This document shows positions 1 to 5,060 of a stretch of DNA of 5,269 nt, piece after piece (position 1 is the first letter of the stretch; each line of letters begins with the position of its first letter). The notes under the pieces are model-generated. The model searched no databases and was not told the DNA's origin. It saw only the letters and a list, made by a program, of their open reading frames with translations. The stretch comes from CADAWZ01 sp045114665 (GTDB lineage Bacteria; Vulcanimicrobiota; CADAWZ01), in NCBI GenBank assembly GCA_045114665.1, contig JBGUKW010000268.1:1-5269 (forward strand). The letters are read 5' to 3'. The translations under genes were made by a program, and so were the position numbers.

Positions 1-329
1 AGCCGATAATCGAAGATAAAGAGCTTGAAGAAGAAGTTACTTCAGAGCCATTAATTGAAGAAGTTGAGCCGATAATCGAAGATAAAGAGCTTGAAGAAGA
101 AGTTACTTCAGAGCCATTAACTGAAAAAGTTGAGCCGATAATCGAAGAGAAAGAGCTTGAAGAAGAAGTTACTTTAGAGCCATTAACTGAAAAAGTTGAG
201 CCGATAATCGAAGAGAAAGAGCTTGAAGAAGAAATTACTTCAGAGCCATTAATTGAAGAAGTTGAGCCGATAATCGAAGAGAAAGAGCTTGAAGAAGAAG
301 TTACTTCAGAGCCAGTAGTTGAAGAAGTA
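1..329 (+). repeat. Five tandem 66-bp coding repeats (22-residue acidic units)
   Basis: Units begin at bases 66, 132, 198 and 264, and the first lacks only its first base at the window edge, so the array probably continues upstream. Each unit encodes EPIIE-(D/E)-KELEEE followed by (V/I)T(S/L)EP and a short tail (LIEEV, LTEKV or VVEEV). The period is exactly 66 bp with no indels, and units differ by only a few bases. The motif EPxxE occurs twice per unit, so the unit itself looks like a 15+7 residue compound. It is strongly acidic, low in hydrophobic residues and probably an extended spacer. Such near-identical arrays commonly change copy number by slippage or recombination. Confidence 0.95.
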
Positions 330-1118
330 TCTGAAAATTTTGAGGTTTCTATGGTAAATAAGCAAGAAGCTAAATTATCTGAATATACATTTGCTGGATT
401 TGATAAGAATTTATCTCCAATTAGCAGAGATGTTTTTTATATGCCTTCTGAATTTACAGGTGTTTCTGATGCTATGCTCTATGAAGTTACTAAAGATGAA
501 TTAGAGAATTTTGGTATTTATAATGAAGATTTAGTTGTAATAGAATATAATTCAGAACCAAAGAATGATGATATTGTATTTGTTGTTTATAATAATCAAG
601 TAATTTTAAGACAAGTAAAATTTTTGAGTCATATAGCTATTCTTACAACAGGAGATAAAAATAGTGCAATAAATACAGACCGCTCAAATATTGTATTTAT
701 TGGAGTTGTAAAAGGTCTATTTAGAACAGCATTTAATGAAGAAAATAAACAGGAAGAAAATAAGCAATATCCTTTGATAACATATAGAAATAATTCTATT
801 GAGATTGCTACATATTATCCTCTTCCTCCTCGTCTTCTTGGTGTATCAGAAGCATTTTTATTTACTTTTGATACAGATGATATGGAACATTTTAATATTT
901 TAAATGGTGATTTAGGTGTATTTGAGTATATAGATACTCCTAATGATGGAGATCTTGCTTTGTTGTTGGTTGAAGGTAAGATGATATTAAGGATTGTAAA
1001 AATAAAAGAAGATGGCACTTATATTTTAGTATCTGGTAGTTCAAAAGTTCAACCTATTGAAGTAAGGGAAAATTTAGTTTGTTTTGGACTTTTTAAGGGA
1101 TTTTATAGAAAATTTTAG
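1..1118 (+). CDS. Acidic-repeat protein with two tandem LexA/UmuD-like (S24-fold) modules, catalytically dead; 5' end missing
   Basis: The frame is open from the left edge (first whole codon at base 3) to the TAG at 1116-1118, so this is the C-terminal 372 codons of a longer gene. About 110 residues form five acidic 22-residue repeats. Then, numbering from the Met at 351, come two related modules at about residues 28-127 and 156-255. Each has the S24 pattern: a strand, the Ser-box, an 'xxDLVVIE'-like strand, a 'P-N-D/G-D' turn and the Lys-box. The Ser position is E50 in module 1 and D177 in module 2; the Lys position is R87 and R214. Both pairs are 37 residues apart, as in E. coli LexA (S119/K156) and UmuD (S60/K97). 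Self-cleavage is therefore not expected; binding or scaffolding is my inference. No DNA-binding domain, signal peptide or membrane segment is visible in the part present. The fold call is from motif reading only; the cellular role is unknown. Confidence 0.8.
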   Translation, partial: PIIEDKELEEEVTSEPLIEEVEPIIEDKELEEEVTSEPLTEKVEPIIEEKELEEEVTLEPLTEKVEPIIEEKELEEEITSEPLIEEVEPIIEEKELEEEVTSEPVVEEVSENFEVSMVNKQEAKLSEYTFAGFDKNLSPISRDVFYMPSEFTGVSDAMLYEVTKDELENFGIYNEDLVVIEYNSEPKNDDIVFVVYNNQVILRQVKFLSHIAILTTGDKNSAINTDRSNIVFIGVVKGLFRTAFNEENKQEENKQYPLITYRNNSIEIATYYPLPPRLLGVSEAFLFTFDTDDMEHFNILNGDLGVFEYIDTPNDGDLALLLVEGKMILRIVKIKEDGTYILVSGSSKVQPIEVRENLVCFGLFKGFYRKF

Positions 1119-1144
1119 TTTTTTGTTGTTTTTATTATTTTGCT

Positions 1145-1183
1145 GGGCTGAGAGCTTAAAATTGCTTTCCGCCCCATTTTTTT
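1145..1183 (+). terminator. Intrinsic terminator after the S24-like gene
   Basis: A GGGC arm (1145-1148) pairs with GCCC (1171-1174). After one T/C mismatch, GAGAGC (1150-1155) pairs with GCTTTC (1164-1169, one G-U pair). The 8-nt loop is AT-rich, and a run of seven T (1177-1183) follows two bases after the stem. The hairpin begins 26 nt after the TAG stop and separates this gene from mtaB. Confidence 0.8.
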
Positions 1184-1188
1184 ATAAT
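1183..1188 (+). promoter_or_regulatory. Possible -10 box for mtaB
   Basis: A perfect TATAAT overlaps the end of the terminator T-run. The only -35 candidate, TTGCTT at 1162-1167, is weak (3 of 6) and 15 bp away, inside the terminator stem. Initiation near 1195 would leave a leader of only about 14 nt, just enough for the GGAG at 1197-1200. In DNA this AT-rich, a chance TATAAT is common. Confidence 0.3.
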
Positions 1189-1196
1189 ATATTTTT

Positions 1197-1211
1197 GGAG
1201 AAAGAAAATTG
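1197..1211 (+). promoter_or_regulatory. Ribosome binding site that fixes a TTG start for mtaB
   Basis: GGAG at 1197-1200, followed by AAAG, lies 8 nt before TTG at 1209-1211. Starting here places the first cluster cysteine at residue 10 in the context TLGCKVNQYES, the usual position for this family. No ATG in frame fits better, so TTG is the likely initiation codon. Confidence 0.8.
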
Positions 1212-2477
1212 ACATTTAAAATAACGACTTTAGGCTGTAAAGTCAATCAATATGAATCTGAAAAAATAAAAGAAGCTCTCGTTTTGAGGGGATTTTCTGA
1301 AGTAGATGAAGATAAGCCTTGTGATCTTCACATAATAAATACATGTACTGTAACACATATTGCAGACAGAAAATCAAGGCAAAAAATTCGCCAAGCCGTA
1401 AAATTAAGCCCCAACGGAAAGATTATTGCAACAGGCTGTGGGGTAGGCAATGATTCTTCTGATATAAATAAAATTTCCGATGATATAATTATTGTCAAAA
1501 ATAAGGATAAAAATAAATTTGTCGATATCATCGAAAATCTTTTTTCAATAAAAGAATATAATCATGCCCAAAATACATTTGTAAGAAATGATAGGACAAG
1601 GGCTTATTTAAAAACAGGTGATGGCTGTGAGCATTTCTGCACTTATTGTATTGTTCCGTATGTGAGAGGAAAAGTTGTAAGTCGTCCTTCTGAAGATATA
1701 ATGAAAGAAGCCTCTGAGATTATAAATTCAGGTTGTAAAGAAATTGTCTTGACAGCTATTCATCTTGGTACTTATGGACATGGTTTAGATGAAAAAATTA
1801 ATCTTGCAATTCTTCTCGATAGATTGGCAACTAAATTTCCTGAGACGAGATTTAGAATTAGTTCTATTGAACCAATGGATTTTTCAGAAGATATGATTTC
1901 TGTAATGAAAAATCACAGTGGAATTTGTAGGCATATTCATCTTCCACTTCAACATGCTTCTGATAGAGTTTTAAAGAGAATGAACAGAGATTATAGCAAA
2001 GATGATTTTAGAAAAATTATCGAAAAAATAAGAAATATAATCCCTGAAATTTCAATTACTGCAGATGTCATTGTTGGTTTTCCAGGTGAGACAGACGAAG
2101 ATTTTGCTGAATTATGTGATTTTGTGAAAGAAATCAATTTTTACAGGTGTCATGTTTTTAAATATTCAAAAAGAGAGGGAACACCTGCAAGTAAATTTAA
2201 AGACCAAGTTCCTGAAATAGTAAAAGCAAATAGAAGTGCTGAATTGATAAAAATCAGTTCTGATTTGGAATTTGAAAGAAATAAATCTTTTATTGGAAAA
2301 AATGTTACTATTTTGACTGAATACAAAAATGAGAGTGAATTTTGGAATGGTTTGACATCAGAATATATAAGAGCAGAATTTAAAGGAAATGAAAATATAA
2401 AAGAAAATATGTTTGTTGATTTAAAAATAGCTGAAGCAACACCAGAAGGTGTTAAGGGAGTTCTTTTGACAAAATAA
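1209..2477 (+). CDS. mtaB: MtaB-type tRNA t6A37 methylthiotransferase (radical SAM)
   Basis: This enzyme adds a methylthio group to N6-threonylcarbamoyladenosine at position 37 of tRNAs, giving ms2t6A, which supports decoding of ANN codons. It is cytoplasmic, uses S-adenosylmethionine and carries two [4Fe-4S] clusters. The 422 residues match the usual family length and domain order. The N-terminal UPF0004/MTTase domain has C10 (LGCKVNQYES), C46 (INTCTVT) and C77 (ATGCG). The radical SAM core has C140-x3-C144-x2-C147 (GCEHFCTYC), then IVPYVRG. The C-terminal ~60 residues read as a TRAM-like RNA-binding domain. The LGCKVNQYES and ADRKSRQ motifs favour MtaB over MiaB or RimO. Nothing is truncated. 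It stands after a terminator and is followed after 19 nt by a DUF6273-type gene, so co-transcription is likely, though the downstream products have no obvious link to tRNA modification. Confidence 0.93.
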   Translation: MTFKITTLGCKVNQYESEKIKEALVLRGFSEVDEDKPCDLHIINTCTVTHIADRKSRQKIRQAVKLSPNGKIIATGCGVGNDSSDINKISDDIIIVKNKDKNKFVDIIENLFSIKEYNHAQNTFVRNDRTRAYLKTGDGCEHFCTYCIVPYVRGKVVSRPSEDIMKEASEIINSGCKEIVLTAIHLGTYGHGLDEKINLAILLDRLATKFPETRFRISSIEPMDFSEDMISVMKNHSGICRHIHLPLQHASDRVLKRMNRDYSKDDFRKIIEKIRNIIPEISITADVIVGFPGETDEDFAELCDFVKEINFYRCHVFKYSKREGTPASKFKDQVPEIVKANRSAELIKISSDLEFERNKSFIGKNVTILTEYKNESEFWNGLTSEYIRAEFKGNENIKENMFVDLKIAEATPEGVKGVLLTK

Positions 2478-2507
2478 AATAAGTGGGGGATTAAATATGG
2501 TAAAGGG
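2463..2507 (+). repeat. 45-bp direct repeat, copy 1 (mtaB tail, RBS and start of short DUF6273 gene)
   Basis: Identical to 3157-3201, at an offset of 694 bp. This copy contains the last codons of mtaB (LLTK and stop), the G-rich ribosome binding site GTGGGGGA (2483-2490) and the first codons (MVKG) of the next gene. Because it includes real mtaB coding sequence, this is the original location; the downstream copy is a duplicate. Confidence 0.95.
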
Positions 2508-3075
2508 GGAGATTGATTTTATATTCTCAAAATCTGCAAAAATAGGTGATTATGTAAAATTTGGCAGTTATCCGCAGACTTCAAATGGTCAAAATCAGCC
2601 CATAGAATGGCAAGTTCTGTCAATAGAGAATAATAAAATGCTTGTTATTTCTCGTTATGGTCTTGATGCAAAGCGTTTTGACAGTATTTTTAATGTTTGG
2701 AAAAATAGTGAGATTCGCAAGTGGTTGAATGGTGATTTTTATAATAAAGCCTTTAGTAAAGATGATAAGAAATTTATAAATTTTTCTAATCTTTCAGATG
2801 TTGGCACAGGTGATAATGTGTTTTTGCTTAGTAAAGAAGAGGCAAAAAAATATTTTGCTAATGATACTGCGAGACAATGTAAGGCTACTGATTATGCAGT
2901 AAAAAATGGTGCTTTAGTAGCTAATAATGGTTATAGTGTTTGGTGGGTTCGTTCTCTTCGTCCTCATAGTATTCATTATGTCTATTTTTTTGATGTTGGT
3001 GGTGAGCTCAGTAGTTACTATTATGTTTACATTCGTTATGTTGTGGCTCGGCCTGCTTTGTGGATCAATCTTTAA
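2497..3075 (+). CDS. Short DUF6273-type (C-type-lectin-like) protein
   Basis: A 192-residue protein that is almost entirely one DUF6273-type domain. Hallmarks in order are VKFGSYPQ (20-26), IEWQVLSIE (36-44), the ISRYGLDAKRF block (51-61), WKNSEIRKWLN (68-78), FYNKAF (81-86), VFLLSKEEA (108-116), WWVRS (149-153) and ARPALWINL at the C-terminus. Proteins of this family are common in gut Treponema and Clostridia; their function is not established. There is no signal peptide or membrane segment, so it is predicted cytoplasmic. ATG 2497 has GTGGGGGA six bases upstream. The first 12 residues differ from the matching part of the long paralogue at 3191, apart from the shared MVKG start. It looks like a version of that gene without the helical, leucine-rich and Gln-rich parts. 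Residues 13-147 are about 80% identical to the paralogue, whereas the last 45 are only about 40% identical. The usual WWLRSP is WWVRSL here, so its tail may be divergent or deliberately variable. Confidence 0.8.
   Translation: MVKGEIDFIFSKSAKIGDYVKFGSYPQTSNGQNQPIEWQVLSIENNKMLVISRYGLDAKRFDSIFNVWKNSEIRKWLNGDFYNKAFSKDDKKFINFSNLSDVGTGDNVFLLSKEEAKKYFANDTARQCKATDYAVKNGALVANNGYSVWWVRSLRPHSIHYVYFFDVGGELSSYYYVYIRYVVARPALWINL
2533..2937 (+). repeat. Conserved part of the DUF6273 domain, copy 1 (paralogous to 4421-4822)
   Basis: Aligned to 4421-4822 at an offset of 1888 bp with one extra codon here near 2923-2928. Protein identity is about 80% by hand count. A stretch of 64 bp (2618-2681 against 4506-4569) is identical, which suggests recent duplication or continuing gene conversion. 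Confidence 0.9.
2938..3060 (+). other. Divergent 3' segment of the short DUF6273 gene (candidate variable region)
   Basis: From the codon before Trp149-Trp150 to Trp188, this segment differs from 4823-4948 far more than the rest of the gene does. It encodes many Tyr, His, Ser, Phe and Val residues, nearly all on NNT or NNC codons, including the run SSYYYVY. Fixed positions shared with the paralogue include WW, RS, a VY pair, one Gly, one Tyr, and the V and I of the VxI strand. In a C-type-lectin fold the C-terminal loops form the ligand surface. Whether the divergence is targeted or ordinary drift cannot be decided from two copies. Confidence 0.5.
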
Positions 3076-3080
3076 TATTT

Positions 3081-3140
3081 CATTTAGTAGTTTATAAAAC
3101 AGATCAGGCAGAAACTGAATAGACAGAGCCGATCAACTTA
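3081..3140 (+). repeat. 60-bp intergenic repeat, copy A
   Basis: Aligns without gaps to 5161-5220, with 49 of 60 bases the same by hand count. Conserved blocks are ATTTAGTAGTTTAT, CAGATC-x-GGCAGAAA and CGATC-x-ACTTA. Around this copy, TTAGTAGTTTAT (3084-3095) and ATAAATTACTAA (3141-3152) are inverted repeats with 11 of 12 bases paired. Inside them, GATC-A-GGC (3102-3109) faces GCCGATC (3128-3134), so the transcript could fold as a nested hairpin. It fills most of the 115-nt gap between the two DUF6273 genes, and no other feature is seen in that gap besides the 45-bp repeat. Confidence 0.75.
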
Positions 3141-3156
3141 ATAAATTACTAATAAA

Positions 3157-3201
3157 CTTTTGACAAAATAAAATAAGTGGGGGATTAAATATGGTAAAGG
3201 G
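3157..3201 (+). repeat. 45-bp direct repeat, copy 2 (displaced mtaB tail plus RBS and start)
   Basis: Exact copy of 2463-2507. Bases 3157-3171 are a fossil of the last mtaB codons and stop, with no mtaB gene in front of them. Bases 3177-3184 provide the GTGGGGGA ribosome binding site, six bases before ATG 3191. Identity ends after the first three G of the fifth-codon region, where the two genes' N-termini part. Confidence 0.95.
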
Positions 3202-4960
3202 AACCATAAGAGAAGCTGTTGCTGAGATAATAAAATTGGGGGGAAAAGATATATTTAAAGATTCAAAGCGTTTTTTGGCATTTCTCGATGATTTAGCCCC
3301 AGATTATGCAAAAGAGCGAAGGATTATTAAAAACAATTTTGATGATAGTATTTTGAAATTATTTGTTGATGAGACTAAAAGCCCTTCTCAGCGTTTGGGT
3401 TGGGTTAAAATGAAACTCGAAGATTTAGAAGTTTCAAAAAATGCTATAGATTTTATTATTGAATCTTTTGGACTTGCTTTTGGTTGGGAAGATGAAGTGA
3501 GAAATTTAAAAGTCAATTCTCCAATTTCACATAGTTCATTAATGGGAGAATCTCGAAAACAATTTGCAAATGCAGATGTTAAAGATATTTCTTTAAATGA
3601 TGATGTTTTGAAACAATGGGGATTTTATGATAAAAATGCTCTTCCTTCAGTTTTTAATATTTTGTCAACATATGAAACACCATTTGGTATTCCATATAGA
3701 GTAACAAAAATAGACAGTGAAATATTTAAGGATTGTGATAAATTACAGACAGTTGTTATTCCTGATACAATTACAGAAATAGGGGATAGTGCCTTTGAAA
3801 ATTGTAGGTCTTTGGAAAAAATATATATTCCTGATTCAGTTACAAAAATAGGAAATAGAGCATTTGCAAATTGTAAATCATTGAATAATATAACTATTCC
3901 AAATAGTGTTATAGAGATAGGAAATAGTGCATTTGGTGGTTGTTCTTCATTGGTTACAGCTGTGATTTCAGATAAAATTACAAAGATATCAGAGGGATTA
4001 TTTGGTAAATGTAGGTCTCTTGTAAATATAGCTATTCCAAATGGAGTAACAGAAATTGGTGATATGGCTTTTGCAGGTTGTGAATCTTTGCCAAACATAC
4101 TTATTCCTAAAAGTGTTACAAAAATTGGAAAGAGAGTATTTGCAAATTGTAAATCTCTTGATAGTATGATAATTCCAGTTACAGTTGCAGATATTGGTTT
4201 AGAAACTTTTGGAGGTTGTGCAAAATTACAGTTATTCACACTTCCAACAAAATATACAATTTTTAAAGATGATGTAAATAGACAGATTGATTTGACATCA
4301 AAAGTAAAAATGCAGAATATACAACCAAAAGTTCAAATAAGTTCGCAATCATCTCAACAGCAACAACAGGCAAAACAGCAAGCACAGCAACCAGTGCAAA
4401 AGCAAGGAAATCCTTTTAAATCTGCAAAAGTTGGCGATTATGTAAAATTTGGCAGTTATCCACAGACTTCAAATAGTCAGAATCAGTCTATAGAATGGAA
4501 AGTATTGTCAATAGAGAATAATAAAATGCTTGTTATTTCTCGTTATGGTCTTGATGCAAAGCGTTTTGATGGTAGTTCTAATGTTTGGAAAAATAGTGAA
4601 ATTCGCAAGTGGTTGAATGGTGAATTTTATAATAAGGCATTTATAGATCAAGAGAAGAAATGTATAAATCTTTCTAATCTTTTAGATGTCGGTACAAGTG
4701 ATAATGTATTTTTGCTTAGTAAAAAAGAGGCAGAAAAATATTTTTTTAATAATGATGCGAGAAGATGTAAGGCTACTGATTATGCTGTAAAAAATGGTGC
4801 TTTGGTAGATAATGGCTATAGTTGCTGGTGGTTGCGTTCTCCTAATCTTCGTAGTGGCAATCTTGTCTATTGTGTCATCAATGACGGTGTTATCCTCGAC
4901 TACGCTACTGTTAGCATTAGTAATTTTCTTGTGCGCCCCGCTTTATCTATCAATCTTTAA
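3191..4960 (+). CDS. Helical domain - BspA-like leucine-rich repeats - Gln linker - DUF6273-type protein
   Basis: A 589-residue protein of at least four parts. Residues 1-105 are predicted helical (ending AIDFIIESFGLAFGWED). They resemble unnamed N-terminal adaptor regions I associate with large multidomain bacterial proteins, but I cannot name the family. Residues 185-351 are seven BspA-type (LRR_5) 23-residue repeats plus a cap, with the pattern L-x5-P-x-x-V/I-T-x-I-G-x-x-A-F-x-x-C-x-S. Residues 381-406 are a Gln/Ser-rich flexible linker. Residues 411-589 are a DUF6273-type domain with VKFGSYPQ, IEWKVLSIE, WKNSEIRKWLN, VFLLSKKEA, WWLRSP and VRPALSINL. There is no signal peptide, lipobox or anchor, which is unusual against surface BspA proteins; a cytoplasmic location is inferred. 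A protein-recognition role is plausible but unproven. It is probably the last gene of the mtaB transcript. It shares the exact start region of the short gene upstream and lies before a strong terminator. Confidence 0.85.
   Translation: MVKGTIREAVAEIIKLGGKDIFKDSKRFLAFLDDLAPDYAKERRIIKNNFDDSILKLFVDETKSPSQRLGWVKMKLEDLEVSKNAIDFIIESFGLAFGWEDEVRNLKVNSPISHSSLMGESRKQFANADVKDISLNDDVLKQWGFYDKNALPSVFNILSTYETPFGIPYRVTKIDSEIFKDCDKLQTVVIPDTITEIGDSAFENCRSLEKIYIPDSVTKIGNRAFANCKSLNNITIPNSVIEIGNSAFGGCSSLVTAVISDKITKISEGLFGKCRSLVNIAIPNGVTEIGDMAFAGCESLPNILIPKSVTKIGKRVFANCKSLDSMIIPVTVADIGLETFGGCAKLQLFTLPTKYTIFKDDVNRQIDLTSKVKMQNIQPKVQISSQSSQQQQQAKQQAQQPVQKQGNPFKSAKVGDYVKFGSYPQTSNSQNQSIEWKVLSIENNKMLVISRYGLDAKRFDGSSNVWKNSEIRKWLNGEFYNKAFIDQEKKCINLSNLLDVGTSDNVFLLSKKEAEKYFFNNDARRCKATDYAVKNGALVDNGYSCWWLRSPNLRSGNLVYCVINDGVILDYATVSISNFLVRPALSINL
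3743..4225 (+). repeat. Seven 69-bp units encoding 23-residue leucine-rich repeats
   Basis: Units start at Leu 185, 208, 231, 254, 277, 300 and 323 of the protein, with no indels, and an eighth Leu (346) begins a short cap. The consensus is that of Treponema pallidum/BspA-type LRR_5. Repeat 4 is the most deviant: Ser replaces the consensus Pro (ISDKIT) and ISEGLF replaces IGxxAF. Repeats 2 and 6 share FANCKS and KSVTKIG/DSVTKIG, suggesting duplication of multi-repeat blocks. Confidence 0.93.
4331..4408 (+). repeat. CAA/CAG-rich segment encoding the Gln linker
   Basis: This segment encodes residues 381-406 of the long protein, almost half of them Gln, on mixed CAA and CAG codons. It joins the leucine-rich repeats to the DUF6273 domain. 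The sequence is low in complexity and probably unstructured. It marks the fusion point: identity to the short gene begins just after it, at SAK (base 4421). Confidence 0.85.
4421..4822 (+). repeat. Conserved part of the DUF6273 domain, copy 2 (paralogous to 2533-2937)
   Basis: This is the partner of the copy in the short gene, about 80% identical in protein. The 64-bp exact match lies at 4506-4569. Differences are scattered and include conservative and synonymous changes, as expected for ordinary divergence, in contrast to the segment that follows it. Confidence 0.9.
4823..4948 (+). other. Divergent 3' segment of the long DUF6273 gene (candidate variable region)
   Basis: Runs from Cys545 (just before Trp546-Trp547) to Ser586. 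Compared codon by codon with 2938-3060, most changes alter the amino acid, and about half leave the third base untouched. The segment is also unusual within its gene in C-ending codons: GTC, ATC, GAC, CTC, TAC, AGC, CGC and CCC cluster here, while the rest of the gene ends codons mainly in A or T. Both traits fit a region copied from a template rich in AAC/AAT codons, but no template is in this window. Confidence 0.5.
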
Positions 4961-4977
4961 CTATTATTTTTTGTTTT

Positions 4978-5005
4978 CTCGGCTTTTGCCGAGTCGATTT
5001 TTTTT
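4978..5005 (+). terminator. Intrinsic terminator after the long DUF6273 gene
   Basis: CTCGGC (4978-4983) and GCCGAG (4988-4993) form a perfect 6-bp GC-rich stem with a TTTT loop. A run of eight T (4998-5005) follows after four bases. It begins 17 nt after the stop codon and probably ends the mtaB transcript. Confidence 0.85.
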
Positions 5006-5042
5006 GAAATTTGTTTTTATATTTTAAAATCTACCCAAACAG

Positions 5043-5056
5043 CCTCTATTTAGAGG
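5043..5056. repeat. Short perfect inverted repeat
   Basis: CCTCTA-TT-TAGAGG is a 14-bp near-perfect palindrome just before the ATTGCGAG-type repeat. It could form a small cruciform or hairpin, or mark the edge of the repeat element. No function can be assigned. Confidence 0.5.
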
Positions 5057-5060
5057 TGAT

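Noticed and set aside
1..329. CRISPR array
   Set aside because: The 66-bp units are contiguous, have no unique spacers and keep a reading frame; they are coding repeats.
351..353. ATG 351 as the true start of the S24-like gene
   Set aside because: A GAGG lies five bases upstream, so internal initiation is possible. However, the same frame is open to the window edge and encodes five in-frame repeats with clear protein-level conservation, so the gene continues upstream.
815..1018. 67-codon minus-strand open frame
   Set aside because: Antisense to the well-supported second S24-like module, with low-complexity translation.
1328..1531. 67-codon minus-strand open frame
   Set aside because: Antisense to the conserved N-terminal domain of mtaB.
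2938..3075. One DUF6273 tail being the DGR template repeat for the other
   Set aside because: Neither tail shows adenine at the positions where the other varies in a consistent way, both lie in coding frame at gene ends, and no reverse transcriptase is nearby.
3076..3156. Terminator between the two DUF6273 genes
   Set aside because: The inverted repeats here are AT-rich and not followed by a T-run. The structure is better described as an interspersed repeat.
3160..3190. Promoter with TTGACA at 3160-3165
   Set aside because: The hexamer is the copied mtaB tail (codons for Leu-Thr-Lys). The only -10 position would touch the start codon and matches poorly.
3625..4239. 204-codon open frame on the minus strand
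   Set aside because: It lies antisense to the leucine-rich repeats; the 69-bp period keeps stops out of this frame. No ribosome binding site or family resemblance was seen.
4812..5027. 71-codon plus-strand open frame, hydrophobic translation
   Set aside because: It overlaps the 3' end of the long DUF6273 gene in another frame and runs through the terminator. Its hydrophobicity reflects T-rich second positions, and there is no ribosome binding site.
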